Made by a program: the position numbers and the translations under genes. Under the pieces are notes generated by a model. It was not told the DNA's origin. It worked only from the letters and a program-made list of their open reading frames with translations, and did no database searches. Below are positions 17,362-26,601 of a stretch of 54,799 nt of DNA, piece by piece; the first letter of the stretch is position 1; each line of letters begins with the position of its first letter. The DNA lies in the NCBI RefSeq assembly GCF_022340605.1, contig NZ_JAJDNQ010000140.1, positions 1-54,799 of the forward strand, written 5' to 3'. This DNA is from Thiohalocapsa sp. Lineage in GTDB: Bacteria > Pseudomonadota > Gammaproteobacteria > Chromatiales > Chromatiaceae.

Positions 17362-17489
17362 CTTGGGTTCACCCGCGGTGCTTCAGGCTGTGGAAATCGT
17401 ACGGCACGCCTGTCGGCGGCTCACACGGCGCCGATTATTGGCCAATGCGGGGCGATATTCAGCACCGGCGTCGCCGGCGGCCTGAACTG

Positions 17490-17568
17490 CGGGTTAGCGC
17501 GGCGTAACCCGACGATGGGCGCCGGTAAGCCGTTTATTGTCGGGTTACGCTATCGCTAACCCGACCTA
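17490..17568. repeat. GGGTTAGCGC...GCTAACCCGACCTAC element (family E)
   Basis: GGGTTAGCGCGGCGTAACCCGAC (from 17491) and GTCGGGTTACGCTATCGCTAACCCGACCTAC (to 17569) form a nested inverted repeat, described here by its ends. Part of it recurs at 26716-26740 (GATCGCTAACCCGACCTGC). It lies between glgA and the GH13 gene. No other content was seen in 17362-17665. Confidence 0.7.
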
Positions 17569-17665
17569 CGATCCGCTCGCTTTCGGCGTTGCGAGCAATA
17601 CTTTCACGGTCTCTAAGGGCTAGGGGCGGAGCGCAGGCGGCTGGGCACGTCAGCGCTGGCCGTCT

Positions 17666-19192
17666 TCAGGCGCTGGCCGCCTCCGGCAGCCGCTCCCGGG
17701 AGGCGATGGCCTCGGCGTAGAACGCCAGATAGCGTCTGGCGCTGGCCTGCCAGCTCAGGTCTTGCCGCATCCCGGCGAGCACCAGTTGGCGCCATTGCTC
17801 CGGGCGCTCGCGGTGCATCCAGAGCGCGTGCTCCACGGCGTACCAGAGCCCGTCGGGGTTCGGGTCGTTGAATAGGAAGCCAGTGGCGGTGCCGGTGGCC
17901 AGCGCGGCGTCGCTGGCGTCCACGACGGTGTCCGCGAGGCCACCGGTGCTGTGCACGATGGGCACGCTGCCGTAGCGCAGGCTGTACATCTGGTTCAGCC
18001 CGCAGGGCTCGAAGCGCGAGGGCATCAGGAAGGCGTCGCAGCCGGCCTCGATCAGGTGCGCGCGCGGCTCGTCGTAGCCGACGAAGACGCTGACCCGGTC
18101 CGGGTGTTGGGCGGCGGCGTCCTGCAACGCCTGCTCCAAGGCGCGGTCGCCGGCACCCTGCATCACCAGTTGCACCTGGCCTACGGCAACCAGCCGCGGC
18201 AGGATGGCGATGATGAGGTCCACGCCCTTCTGCTCCACCAGCCGGCCCACGTGGCCGAGCACAAAGGCGTGCTCGTTCCGCGGCAGGCCGAAGCGCTGCT
18301 GCAGGGCGCGCTTGTTCTCGCCCTTCAGGTGCACGTGGTCGCTGTCGTAGCCCTGCGGCAGGGCCGGGTCGTCGGCGGGGTTCCAGATGCGGTAGTCGAT
18401 GCCATTGAGGATGCCGCGGAAGCGCCCGCCCAGTTGCCGCAGCAGGCCGTCCAGGCCGCAGCCGAAGCGCTGGGTGCGCACCTCGTCCGCGTAGCGCGGA
18501 CTCACGGTGTTGACCCGGTCCGAGAAGACGATGCCGCCCTTGATGAACGACATGCGCTGGTGGAATTCCAGCCCGGCCACGGCCCAGAGCGACGCCGGCA
18601 GGTGCAGCCGGTCGAAGGTGGCGCGGTCGAACAGCCCCTGGTAGGCGAGATTGTGGATGGTGAACACCGTCGCCGGGCGCTCGTCCTGGTCGCGCAGCAG
18701 TGCCGGCGCCAGGCCCGTTTGCCAGTCGTTGCAGTGCAGGATGTGCGGGCGCCACTCGAGCGGCGGCAGCCCCATGGCGAGGTGGGCGACGACACGGCTG
18801 AAGAGCAGGAAGCGCTCCGGATTGTCGCCCCAGTCGCGCCCGCTGACGTCGGTGTAAGGGTTGCCCTCGCGGCAGAAATAGGCCGGTGCGTCCACCAGAT
18901 ACACCGGCAGGTCGCGGTCCGGCAGCAGGCCGCCGAGCAGGTGAACGCCACCGACGGCACCGGCGATGCGCAGGTCCATCAGGTGCTTCAACTCGCGTAC
19001 TTGCTTCCTGGCGCTCGGGTAGGCGGGCAGGACGAGCCGCGCGTCGTGGCCTAAGTCGCGCAGCGCCATGGGCAGGCTCGATGCCACGTCGCCGAGACCG
19101 CCGGTCTTGACCAGCGGATGGGCCTCGCTGCTGGCGATCAGTACGCGGTAGCCGGTCGGGCTGGCGTCAGGAGAAATCTCACTGTGGTCCAT
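17666..19192 (-). CDS. glgA: Glycogen synthase
   Basis: A 508-residue GT5 glycosyltransferase. The ADP-glucose site [13 protein letters not shown] sits near residue 28, and the C-terminal Rossmann domain carries [20 protein letters not shown] and [19 protein letters not shown] and GGLADTV are catalytic/nucleotide motifs of bacterial glycogen synthases. It transfers glucose from ADP-glucose to alpha-1,4-glucan in the cytoplasm. The start [14 protein letters not shown] was kept since the conserved region [12 protein letters not shown] begins at residue 15. It sits upstream of the GH13 gene and divergent from zwf. Confidence 0.95.
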   Translation of the reverse strand: MDHSEISPDASPTGYRVLIASSEAHPLVKTGGLGDVASSLPMALRDLGHDARLVLPAYPSARKQVRELKHLMDLRIAGAVGGVHLLGGLLPDRDLPVYLVDAPAYFCREGNPYTDVSGRDWGDNPERFLLFSRVVAHLAMGLPPLEWRPHILHCNDWQTGLAPALLRDQDERPATVFTIHNLAYQGLFDRATFDRLHLPASLWAVAGLEFHQRMSFIKGGIVFSDRVNTVSPRYADEVRTQRFGCGLDGLLRQLGGRFRGILNGIDYRIWNPADDPALPQGYDSDHVHLKGENKRALQQRFGLPRNEHAFVLGHVGRLVEQKGVDLIIAILPRLVAVGQVQLVMQGAGDRALEQALQDAAAQHPDRVSVFVGYDEPRAHLIEAGCDAFLMPSRFEPCGLNQMYSLRYGSVPIVHSTGGLADTVVDASDAALATGTATGFLFNDPNPDGLWYAVEHALWMHRERPEQWRQLVLAGMRQDLSWQASARRYLAFYAEAIASRERLPEAASA

Positions 19193-19237
19193 GGGGGTCG
19201 GCGCAATATTGGGTTTCTTCGTGGGTGGACTCCGATG

Positions 19238-19373
19238 CTGCGCGGCCGGGGTCGAAGCTGCGCGGCCGGGGTCGAAGCGGCGCGGCTGGGTTCGACGCTG
19301 CGCGGCTGGGTTCGACGCTGCGCGGCTGGGCTCGACGCTGCGTGGGCGGGTTCGACGCTGCGCGGGCTGGCGC
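19238..19373. repeat. 20-bp tandem repeat, six full copies and a partial seventh
   Basis: Units begin at 19238, 19258, 19278, 19298, 19318, 19338 and 19358. The consensus is CTGCGCGGCTGGGTTCGACG, with CCGGGGTCGAAG in the first two. The array sits in the glgA-zwf divergent promoter region (19193-19620), 250 bases before the zwf start. Period 20 is not a multiple of three, and all frames are low-complexity, so it is not coding. Confidence 0.9.
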
Positions 19374-19620
19374 CGTGGCCGCGCTATGTGCGCGAACCGG
19401 TGCGGACGGTGCGCCGTTCCCAGATCCTGCAGCGCCCGATCCCATCTCTGCAGCCCGCTCCGCTGACCGATGGGGGCGGTTGGCCCGTATCCCGTCCAGG
19501 TCTGCTGTCGGGAGCCCGTACGTCGGACGACCTGCGGCGATGGCTAGGTTTTGTTCAATCAAGCTAGCACAAAGTTCAGCCAATGTACGACAGACATTTT
19601 CCATCGGCGGAGGATATTCC

Positions 19621-21096
19621 ATGCCCACATGCTGCACGCTCGTGATCTTCGGCGCCACCGGCAATCTGTCACAAATAAAACTGTTGCCCGCGCTCTACAA
19701 CCTGGAGCGCGCCGATCATCTGGCCCCATCGATGCGCATCGTCGGCTTCGGCCGCCGCGACTGGACCGACGAGCACTGGCGCGGCGAGGTGCGCGAGATT
19801 CTCGGCCAGCAGCTCGGCGAGCGGCTGGACGGCGCCGTGCTGGAGCGGCTCCTGGAGCGGCTTCACTTCGTCGAGGGCGATTTGGAGGACGACGCCGGCT
19901 TCCAGCGCTTGGCGCAGCGCCTGCGCGACGACGATGGCTTCCCGCCCAACCTGGTGTTCTATCTGGCCATCGCGCCCACCTTTTACGGTGAGGCTGCGGA
20001 CCGGCTCGCCGCCTGCGGGCTGAGCCGCCCGGAGCACGGCTGGGCGCGCCTGGTGGTTGAAAAACCCTTCGGTTACGACCTCGAGAGCGCCGAGATCCTG
20101 GATGAGCATCTGCAACGCCACTTCCACGAGGAGCAGATCTATCGGATCGACCACTACCTGGGCAAGAGCACGGTGCAGAACGTGCTGGTGTTCCGCTTCG
20201 CCAACCTGCTGCTCGAGCCCCTGTGGAACCGCAACTACATCGACCACGTGCAGATCACCCATGCCGAGGCGAAGGGCATCGGCAAGCGTGCCGGCTTCTA
20301 TGACGGCGTCGGTGCGCTGCGGGACATGATCCAGAGCCACCTGTTGCAGATGCTCACGCTGGTGGCCATGGAGCCGCCACCGAGCCTGGACGCCGAGGCG
20401 CTGCGCGACGAGAAGGTCAAGGTGCTGCGCTCCATCCGGCCCATCCCACGCCAGGCGGTGCATGCCCACGCCTTCCGCGCGCAGTATCGCGCCGGCCAGG
20501 AGGAGGGTGTCCGCGTGCCGGGCTACCTGGAAGAGGAAGGCGTGGACCCGCACAGCACCACCGAGACCTACGCCGCGCTCAAGCTCTATATCGACAACTG
20601 GCGCTGGCGCGGCGTGCCCTTCTACGTGCGTACCGGCAAGCGCATGGCGGCGACGCGCTCGCTCATCGCCATCCGCTTCCGACACCCGCCCCAGCAGCTC
20701 TTCAGCGACACCCCCATCGAGCAGCTCAAGCCCAACTGGCTGCTGCTCAACATCCAGCCCAACGAGTGCATGCGCTTCGAGCTGCTGGTGAAGCAGCCCG
20801 GGCTCACCATGCGCACCCAGACCGAGCGCCTGGATGCCAGCACGTGCTCCATCGGCCGAGACCACATCGACGCCTACGAGGCGCTGATCCTGGACGTGCT
20901 GAGCGGCGATCATTCCTTGTTCTTGCGCTCCGACGAGGTTGAGCGCGCCTGGAGTGTCGTCGACCCGGTGCTCAAGCTCTGGGCCACCGAGCGCGAGTTC
21001 ATCCACACCTACGACGCCGGCAGCTGGGGGCCGCGCGAGGCCAATCGCCTGTTCGACAAGGAGGATCAGCACTGGCGCAACGGACTGGACGAGTGA
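19621..21096 (+). CDS. zwf: Glucose-6-phosphate 1-dehydrogenase
   Basis: A 491-residue enzyme of the oxidative pentose phosphate and Entner-Doudoroff pathways; it oxidises glucose 6-phosphate with NADP+ or NAD+. The coenzyme loop is FGATGNLSQ (residues 9-17; the usual GDLA reads GNLS here, which may shift cofactor preference). The substrate and catalytic motif [13 protein letters not shown] is intact near residue 178, and VEKPFGYDL precedes it. The start at 19621 follows GGCGGAGGATATTCC, a strong ribosome site. The extended frame to 19225 runs through the tandem repeat and was rejected. Confidence 0.95.
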   Translation: MPTCCTLVIFGATGNLSQIKLLPALYNLERADHLAPSMRIVGFGRRDWTDEHWRGEVREILGQQLGERLDGAVLERLLERLHFVEGDLEDDAGFQRLAQRLRDDDGFPPNLVFYLAIAPTFYGEAADRLAACGLSRPEHGWARLVVEKPFGYDLESAEILDEHLQRHFHEEQIYRIDHYLGKSTVQNVLVFRFANLLLEPLWNRNYIDHVQITHAEAKGIGKRAGFYDGVGALRDMIQSHLLQMLTLVAMEPPPSLDAEALRDEKVKVLRSIRPIPRQAVHAHAFRAQYRAGQEEGVRVPGYLEEEGVDPHSTTETYAALKLYIDNWRWRGVPFYVRTGKRMAATRSLIAIRFRHPPQQLFSDTPIEQLKPNWLLLNIQPNECMRFELLVKQPGLTMRTQTERLDASTCSIGRDHIDAYEALILDVLSGDHSLFLRSDEVERAWSVVDPVLKLWATEREFIHTYDAGSWGPREANRLFDKEDQHWRNGLDE

Positions 21097-21126
21097 GACC
21101 CGTGCGCCGACGCCGCGCATCGCCCG

Positions 21127-21174
21127 GCGTGTCGGCCGGCGTGTCGGCCGGAGTGTCGCCCTCCAGGGCGACAC
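21127..21174. repeat. GTGTCGCCCT palindromic element (family B)
   Basis: GTGTCGCCCT-CC-AGGGCGACAC at 21153-21174 is a perfect inverted repeat with 10-base arms, preceded by two GTGTCGGCCGG units. Exact copies of the 22-base palindrome lie at 28010-28031 and 51736-51757. Here it is 57 bases after zwf and could act as a transcript end. Confidence 0.85.
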
Positions 21175-21280
21175 ACACTATCGGTTGAAGATGACTCCAA
21201 ACCCCAGACCGCAGCCCCTCAGCACATTGACCTTGCGCTTTCGCATTGGTTATGGCAACGCCATCGGCGAAGATGCCCGC

Positions 21281-21916
21281 ATGAACACGCAAACGCATCC
21301 CATTGCCATTTCCACCATGAGCAAGCGCATCCTCCCGCGATTCCTGCCGGTGCTGCTGGCCGCCGTGCCGCTGCTGCTGGCCGGCTGCAACCAGTCCGCC
21401 GACACCGAGCAGTCCAGCACGCCCAAGCTGCTGCAAGTCGCCGAGCGCGGCGATGTCTCCGCCCTGGACGCCTTGCTGCGCCGCAACCGCGACGCCAACG
21501 TCCGCGACAGCTGCCAGTGGACCGCGTTGATGAAGGCCGCCAACAACGGTCACCTGGAGGTCGCCAAGCGCCTGCTCGCCGCTGGCGCGACGGTCGACGC
21601 CGCCGACAAGGGCGGCTACACGGCCCTGCTGCTGGCGGCCGGCAACAACCACGTGGACGTGGTCAAACTGCTGCTTGACAACGGCGCCGCGATCGACGCC
21701 CAGGAGCAGACACAGGGCTACAGCCCGCTCATCTGGGCCGCCCAGCGCGGTAACACCGACACCGTCAAGCTGCTGCTCGCCCGCGGCGCCGACACCACGC
21801 TGCCGGACTTCCAGGGTCATGACGCGGCCTGGCATGCACAGGAACTGGGGCATGCCGACGTGGCAGCGCTGCTCGCGCCGGCCGCTCCGAGCGCGCAGCC
21901 CGCGGCGGGAAGCTGA
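21281..21916 (+). CDS. Ankyrin-repeat lipoprotein
   Basis: A 211-residue exported protein. A signal peptide ends in the lipobox LLAGC, with Cys at about residue 37 from ATG 21281 (or 25 from ATG 21317, which may be the real start, MSKRILPRF). The mature part has five ankyrin repeats; examples are CQWTALMKAANNGHLEVAKR, GGYTALLLAAGNNHVDVVKL and GYSPLIWAAQRGNTDTVKL. Ankyrin lipoproteins are periplasmic or membrane-bound protein-interaction modules; the partner is not evident. The frame extends upstream into zwf but only the signal peptide region gives a sensible start. Confidence 0.85.
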   Translation: MNTQTHPIAISTMSKRILPRFLPVLLAAVPLLLAGCNQSADTEQSSTPKLLQVAERGDVSALDALLRRNRDANVRDSCQWTALMKAANNGHLEVAKRLLAAGATVDAADKGGYTALLLAAGNNHVDVVKLLLDNGAAIDAQEQTQGYSPLIWAAQRGNTDTVKLLLARGADTTLPDFQGHDAAWHAQELGHADVAALLAPAAPSAQPAAGS

Positions 21917-22015
21917 GCGACGTAGGTCGGGCCGACGCCAGGAGGCCCGACGACCAGTCGGCTGCATCGAGCCCATATCGGGCTTCGTCCCCGAACTTCC
22001 CTTATCATCCCTCCC

Positions 22016-22582
22016 ATGGTCAGCCTCCGCGAAACCATGGCTCGGAACGGATTCGAGTCCAACGACGACTACGAATTCCAGGTCTGCTGCCTGCTCCACG
22101 GCCCCGCCGACGGCATCCGCACGCTCAGCATCGAAGGCGACGGCGAGCGCCGCAAGACCGCCTTCGCCACCGCCCTCGCGCACTCCCTGGAGCGCCCGCA
22201 TGTGCTCTACCACGACTTCGCCGACCGCTCCCGCGCCGTGGCGGACGACATCCGCACGGAACGGGTTCACTTCGAGAAGGGCGCCACGAGCGCGACGGTA
22301 CAGGGCACCATCAAGGGCTACGAGACCGTGGACTACGTGCTCGGTGCGCGCAAGGGCCAGTCCATGAACGTCAGCATGGCCACGGACAACGGGGCCAATT
22401 ACTTCAACATCATCGCGCCGGGCAAGGCGGACGAGGCGATGTTCATCGGCTCCACGTCCGGCAACCAGTATGAGGGCACGCTGCCCGCGAGCGGCGATTA
22501 CAAGGTACGCGTCTATCTAATGCGCAGCGCCGCGCGCCGCGACGAGGTGGCGAAGTACCGGCTGGAGATGATCATCGACTGA
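22016..22582 (+). CDS. Chimeric ORF: ATPase-like N-terminus joined to a periplasmic-type beta domain
   Basis: A 188-residue frame made of two unlike parts. Residues 1-70 (MARNGFESNDDYEFQVCCL, then RTLSIEGDGERRKTAFATAL) look like the beginning of a cytosolic nucleotide-binding protein with a P-loop-like GDGERRKT. From about residue 78 (DDIRTERVHFEKGATSATV) to the end it is a compact domain of unknown function with VDYVLGARKGQSMNV, FIGSTSGNQYEGTLP and RVYLMRSAARR, which I associate with small exported proteins that normally carry their own signal peptide. None is present here. The simplest reading is a deletion that fused two genes near 22245, giving an in-frame chimera. Whether it is expressed is unknown. 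Confidence 0.6.
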   Translation: MVSLRETMARNGFESNDDYEFQVCCLLHGPADGIRTLSIEGDGERRKTAFATALAHSLERPHVLYHDFADRSRAVADDIRTERVHFEKGATSATVQGTIKGYETVDYVLGARKGQSMNVSMATDNGANYFNIIAPGKADEAMFIGSTSGNQYEGTLPASGDYKVRVYLMRSAARRDEVAKYRLEMIID

Positions 22583-22602
22583 AGCGGCGTACCGGGGGCG
22601 GC

Positions 22603-23739
22603 TCAGCGGCCGGCAAAGAAGGCGCGGACGGCTTGCTCGGCGGCATCGGCGAGCAGGGGTTGGGCGTTGGCCAGGGCGGCGTCCAGGCTCATCGGCCCGT
22701 GGCAGAGGCTGAAGACGGCGTCGATGCCGATGGCGTGCAGCGCGGCGATGTCATCACCGATGCCGCCGGCGATGGCGATGCACGGAATGCCATATGCCTT
22801 GGCGCGGGCGGCGACGGCGGCGGGGGCCTTGCCGTGGGCGGTCTGGTGGTCGATGCGGCCTTCCGCGGTGAGGACCAGGTCGGCGCCGGCGAGGTGGTGG
22901 TCGAGCTCCAGCAGGTCCAGCACCAGCTCGGCGCCGGGCCGGAGCGTCGCGCCGGCGAAGGCGGCGAGGCCGGCGCCGATGCCGCCGGCTGCGCCGGCGC
23001 CGGGGAGGTCTGAGATCCTCAGACCCAGGTCGCGCTCGATCAGGCCCGCCAGGTGGGCGAGGCCGGCGTCGAGGGCGTCCACCTGTGCTTGGCTCGCACC
23101 CTTTTGTGGGCCGTAGACCCGGGCGGCGCCGCGCGAGCCGGTGAGGGGGTTGTCCACGTCGCAGACGGCTTCGATGCGGGTTTGCGCCAGCCGCGGGTCC
23201 TTGTCGGTGGCGTCGATGCGGGCGATGTCGGCGAGCCGGCTACCCATGGGCTCCACGCGTTGGCCCGCGGCGTCCAGGAACCGCCAACCGAGGGCTTGGG
23301 CCATGCCGACGCCGCCGTCGTTGGTGGCGCTGCCGCCGAGGCCGACGATGATGTGCTTGGCGCCGAGGTCCAGCGCGGCGCGCATCAGCTCGCCGGTGCC
23401 GAGCGTCGTGGTGGCCGTGGCGTCACGCTGGTGCTCGGCGAGCAGCGCGAGGCCGCTGGCGAGCGCCATCTCGACGACGGCCGTGCGGTGGGCGGGGCTC
23501 CAGACCAGCGCCGCATCCACCGGTGTGAAGCGCGGGCCGGTGACGGTGAAGGTTCGATGCTCGCCGTCCAGCACCTCGGTGAGCACCTCGGCCAGTCCGT
23601 CGCCGCCGTCGGCCACCGGCAGTTGCACCAGCTCGGCGTCCGGCAGCGCGCGAGCAATGCCGCGGGCCATGGCGGCGGCTGCCGTGGCAGCGGTGCAGCT
23701 GTCCTTCAGCGCGTTGGGGGCGAGGATGATCTTGGGCAT
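22603..23739 (-). CDS. Glycerate 2-kinase
   Basis: A 378-residue enzyme of the GarK/GlxK family, starting MPKIILAPNALKDSCTA. Family motifs present are VADGGDGLAEVL (about residue 42), GLGGSATNDGGVGM (substrate/phosphate loop, about residue 131), GAAGGIGAGL and TAEGRIDHQTAHGKAP near the C-terminus. It phosphorylates glycerate to 2-phosphoglycerate, linking photorespiratory or glyoxylate-derived glycerate to glycolysis. The longer frame to 23910 runs through REP elements and was rejected; ATG 23739 matches the family start. Confidence 0.93.
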   Translation of the reverse strand: MPKIILAPNALKDSCTAATAAAAMARGIARALPDAELVQLPVADGGDGLAEVLTEVLDGEHRTFTVTGPRFTPVDAALVWSPAHRTAVVEMALASGLALLAEHQRDATATTTLGTGELMRAALDLGAKHIIVGLGGSATNDGGVGMAQALGWRFLDAAGQRVEPMGSRLADIARIDATDKDPRLAQTRIEAVCDVDNPLTGSRGAARVYGPQKGASQAQVDALDAGLAHLAGLIERDLGLRISDLPGAGAAGGIGAGLAAFAGATLRPGAELVLDLLELDHHLAGADLVLTAEGRIDHQTAHGKAPAAVAARAKAYGIPCIAIAGGIGDDIAALHAIGIDAVFSLCHGPMSLDAALANAQPLLADAAEQAVRAFFAGR

Positions 23740-23781
23740 GCTGGGGCAGGCACAGAATCCCGTCGTTGCGGTCGGATTGCT

Positions 23782-23911
23782 GTGGGAGCGGCGTTCCCGC
23801 CGCGATGAGCGCAGACGCCGCCGATCCGTGGGAGCGGCGTCCTCGCCGCGATGCGTCCTCGCCGCGATGAGCGCCGGCGCGGCCGATCGCGCCGGGGGCG
23901 GCGCTCCCACC
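23782..23911. repeat. Cluster of family A REP-like elements
   Basis: Direct copies at 23782-23805 and 23828-23851, a partial copy (GCGTCCTCGCCGCGATGA) at 23853-23870 and an inverted copy at 23885-23910. The cluster fills the gap between the glycerate kinase and binding-protein genes (23740-23974). Confidence 0.85.
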
Positions 23912-23974
23912 CGAGCGCGGCGATTGTATCGTGCCGCACACGCCGCTCGCGCGAGCGCCCCCGGCCTGTTGGGC

Positions 23975-25921
23975 TCACTCCTCCGGCGGCACGTCCCCCA
24001 CCCGCAGCGCGGGCACCGCGGGCAGAGGCTGGAAGTAGAGGATCACCATGGCCACCAGAAAGGCCACCGCGAGGCCGTTCAGCAGCGCGGAGAGCACGTC
24101 GGCGGTGAAGCGCTGCTTGGTGGGCGGCGTGTCCGGCTTCAGGCCCGGGGAGGCGGGCAGCAGCGGGTCCACGCTCTCGGGCGTGTCCAGTGCCTGCGCC
24201 AAGCGGGCGGCGGTGTCGAAGGGCAGCCGCTGCGGCAGACGGGTGAACACGCCGGGCACGAAGCCGGGGCCGGACTCGCCGAGCAGGTCTTGCTGCTCCG
24301 GCACGCGACTCACGAGCACCATCTGGGCGGAGACGGTGTCGAGCGCCTTGGGCTGGCGCGGATAGGTATTGGCGGAGATCCGCGCCGCCCGCAGGAAAGG
24401 ATAGCGCAGCGCCGGGCTGGTGCCCCCGAAGGCGTCCAGCGGCACCAGCACGAGGTCCGGGTCGTCCAGCAGCTTGACCACGCCGGCGTGGCCCTGCTCG
24501 ATCATGAAGATCAGCGCGTCTACGTCGCCGTCCGTCAGTTGCAGCCGCGCCGTCAACGGGTTGTGGATGGGCGCCAGCTCAACTTGGTCCAGCAGGCCGG
24601 CGGTGTTCAGGATCAGCCAGGCGAGGTTCCAGCTGCTGCTGCCCTCGACACCGACGCCGACGCGCCGCCAGGCGCGTGGGTTGGCGTCTTCGGCGCGGGC
24701 AATGACGTGCGCGAGCCGGCTGCCGACGGCGCCGACGGCCTCGATCTGCTGCGCTGGCGTAATGCCGCCCTCGGGGCCGATCTGGTAGACCTCCTCGGCG
24801 CCGACGAGCCCGAAGCGGGCCTCGCCGTCGCGCACTGCGACGGCGGGCAGGTCCGTCTGTTGCACAAGCAGGCGGCGCGCGGGCATGACCTCGCGGATGG
24901 CCTCGGCGGCGCGGATGGGCAGGTAGCCGAGATCGGAGATGGGCGTGACGGCCAGGGTCACGCTGCCGCGGGGCTCCTCCGCGGCCGGCGCCTGCGGCAG
25001 CAGGCCGAGCTTCTCCAGGTGCCCCCGGGCGACGTCGCGGTAATCCTCACCCTTGCGGTCCACCCGGGCGTTGAGCCGGCGCATGTCGTCGGTGCTGATG
25101 CGCCCGGCGAGCTTGTTCCAGGCGGCGGCGAGCTTGGGGTGCTGGTCCAGCACCGCCTGGCGCACCAGCGGCGCCGGGCGGTAGATGGGATAGAAGCCGA
25201 GGTCGTCTGCCAACGGCGTGATGCCGTAATCGTCGAGCCGGGCGTCGGTCAGGAACGCCTCGGCGGCGTCCACCTGCTGCTCGGCGAGGGCGTTGTAGAT
25301 GCCGTTGCGGTCGCCGATGGGGAAGATCTTGGTCTCGCCGAGGTTGAGCCCGTAGCGGCGCGCCAGCGCATAGAGACCGTCCACCGGCCGCTCCAGGTAG
25401 CCCGCATCCACGGCGAAGCTGATGGGCTGATCCGCCGCCGCCAGCTCGGAGAGGGTCTGGATGTCGCGGCGGATGGCGGTGGAGCGGCGGATGGCCACGG
25501 CAAAGCCGTTCTCCAGACCGAAGGGCTCCAGCCACGCGAGCCCAAGCGGCGCCATCTGCTCGCGCGTCTCCTCGGTGGCGAGCCGGGTGTCCACCACCCG
25601 GGGCGCCCCGCTCATGCTGAGCAGTGTGCCGTCGTATTCCGGGTAGGCGTCGATGACGCCGCGCTGGATGGCCTCCAGGCTCTTGCGGTTGTCGCCGTAG
25701 GGGATGGCGCGCTCCACGCGCACGCCGGCGTTCTCGGCGAGCAGGGCCATCATCTCGGCGAGGATCTTCTGCTCGGTGAAATCGTGGGAGCCGATGCGCA
25801 CCCGCTGGAAGTCCTTGCCGCAGCCCCCGCCAAGGAGCAGTAACGGCAGGAGCGTAAGCACGGCGAGACAGCCGCGCAGGCCCGGCCGCCGGCGCAATCG
25901 AATGAACCGCAACGTCCTCAT
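23975..25921 (-). CDS. Double substrate-binding lipoprotein: OpuAC/ProX-type plus TAXI-type domain
   Basis: A 648-residue exported protein. The signal peptide ends in LLGGGC (lipobox Cys near residue 34). Residues about 40-300 form a QAT-type osmoprotectant-binding domain (RIGSHDFTEQKILAEM, DAYPEYDGTLL, ALAEQQVDAAEAF). Residues about 315-575 look like a second periplasmic-binding module of the TAXI type found with TRAP carriers (GEARFGLVGAEEVYQIG, EGSSSWNLAWLILNTAG, LQLTDGDVDALIFMI). A single C-terminal membrane helix (VLSALLNGLAVAFLVAMVI) follows. Such a fusion with both a lipid anchor and a C-terminal helix is unusual. The stop overlaps the start side of the downstream carrier gene by four bases in the order carrier-then-binding protein (ATGA at 25918-25921), so the two are translationally coupled. 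Betaine or a similar osmolyte is the likely ligand. Confidence 0.78.
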   Translation of the reverse strand: MRTLRFIRLRRRPGLRGCLAVLTLLPLLLLGGGCGKDFQRVRIGSHDFTEQKILAEMMALLAENAGVRVERAIPYGDNRKSLEAIQRGVIDAYPEYDGTLLSMSGAPRVVDTRLATEETREQMAPLGLAWLEPFGLENGFAVAIRRSTAIRRDIQTLSELAAADQPISFAVDAGYLERPVDGLYALARRYGLNLGETKIFPIGDRNGIYNALAEQQVDAAEAFLTDARLDDYGITPLADDLGFYPIYRPAPLVRQAVLDQHPKLAAAWNKLAGRISTDDMRRLNARVDRKGEDYRDVARGHLEKLGLLPQAPAAEEPRGSVTLAVTPISDLGYLPIRAAEAIREVMPARRLLVQQTDLPAVAVRDGEARFGLVGAEEVYQIGPEGGITPAQQIEAVGAVGSRLAHVIARAEDANPRAWRRVGVGVEGSSSWNLAWLILNTAGLLDQVELAPIHNPLTARLQLTDGDVDALIFMIEQGHAGVVKLLDDPDLVLVPLDAFGGTSPALRYPFLRAARISANTYPRQPKALDTVSAQMVLVSRVPEQQDLLGESGPGFVPGVFTRLPQRLPFDTAARLAQALDTPESVDPLLPASPGLKPDTPPTKQRFTADVLSALLNGLAVAFLVAMVILYFQPLPAVPALRVGDVPPEE

Positions 25922-26601
25922 GCCCGCCTCCTCCCTGCAATGGGCTCCTCGCGCAGCGCCCGCAGGAAGGCGACGAGCTGCAGCACCAGGATCAGCGTGA
26001 AGGGCACGGCGCCGAACGCGGCCATGGCCTTGGCCACCGCGACGCTGCCCGAGAGCAGGATGGCCAGGGTCAGCAGCGTGATGGCCGTGCCCCAGGCGAG
26101 CTTGAGCGGCATCCCGGGGTTGAGCCGCCCCTCGGAGGTCATCATGCTGATGACGAAGGTGCCGGAGTCCGCGCTGGTCACCATGGACAGCCGCGCCGAC
26201 TCGGCGCTGGCGCGCGCGACGTCTCCCGGCGGGTGGGCGAAGTGGGTGATGGGCTCGGCGACGCCCCAGAACACCAGCCCCGAGCCCATGCCGCCCGCGA
26301 ACAGCATGGCCAGCCAGGACGCGGTGGAAAATTCGGGGCGGGAGTCGTCCGGGCCAAGCCGCAGCCGCCCGTAGGGGCTCAGCGCGAGCACGGCGGCGAG
26401 GATGACGAAGCCGGTGCAGAGCGCCAGGTAGAGCCAGCCGACGCTGTCCAGCACGTAGTTCAGCAGGCCGACCGACGCGGAGGTCATAGTGTCCGGTGCC
26501 AACAGCCCCCAGACACCGAACGCCAGCACCAGCAGAAACGAGATAATGACGACGATGCGTGCGTTGCGCGGCGCGCCGGCCGCCGTGGCGGTGGAAGACA
26601 A
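25918..26601 (-). pseudogene. BCCT-family osmolyte carrier with a large internal deletion
   Basis: The predicted 227-residue product starts at TTG 26601 (GGGAG five bases upstream; ATG 26739 is also in frame). It contains the first BCCT segments, including the signature GMGSGLVFWGVAEPITHF, then passes straight from ARASAESARLSM into VTSADSGTFVISMM, the segment that normally precedes the last two helices. About five of twelve helices remain; helices 4-10, which hold the substrate aromatic box, are missing. The join is near 26183 and is in frame. Full BCCT proteins are 500 or more residues. It is either a decayed carrier or a reduced membrane partner for the binding protein that it overlaps. 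I favour decay. Confidence 0.75.

Noticed and set aside
19238..19373. CRISPR array
   Set aside because: Units are directly adjacent with no spacers; it is a simple tandem repeat. No other repeat-spacer pattern was seen in the window.
19225..19620. Upstream extension of zwf through the 20-bp repeats
   Set aside because: The extension is low-complexity repeat translation; a strong ribosome site and family start coincide with ATG 19621.
23141..25843. 900-codon plus-strand frame
   Set aside because: It runs antisense through the glycerate kinase and binding-protein genes and across REP repeats; no motif or domain is visible.
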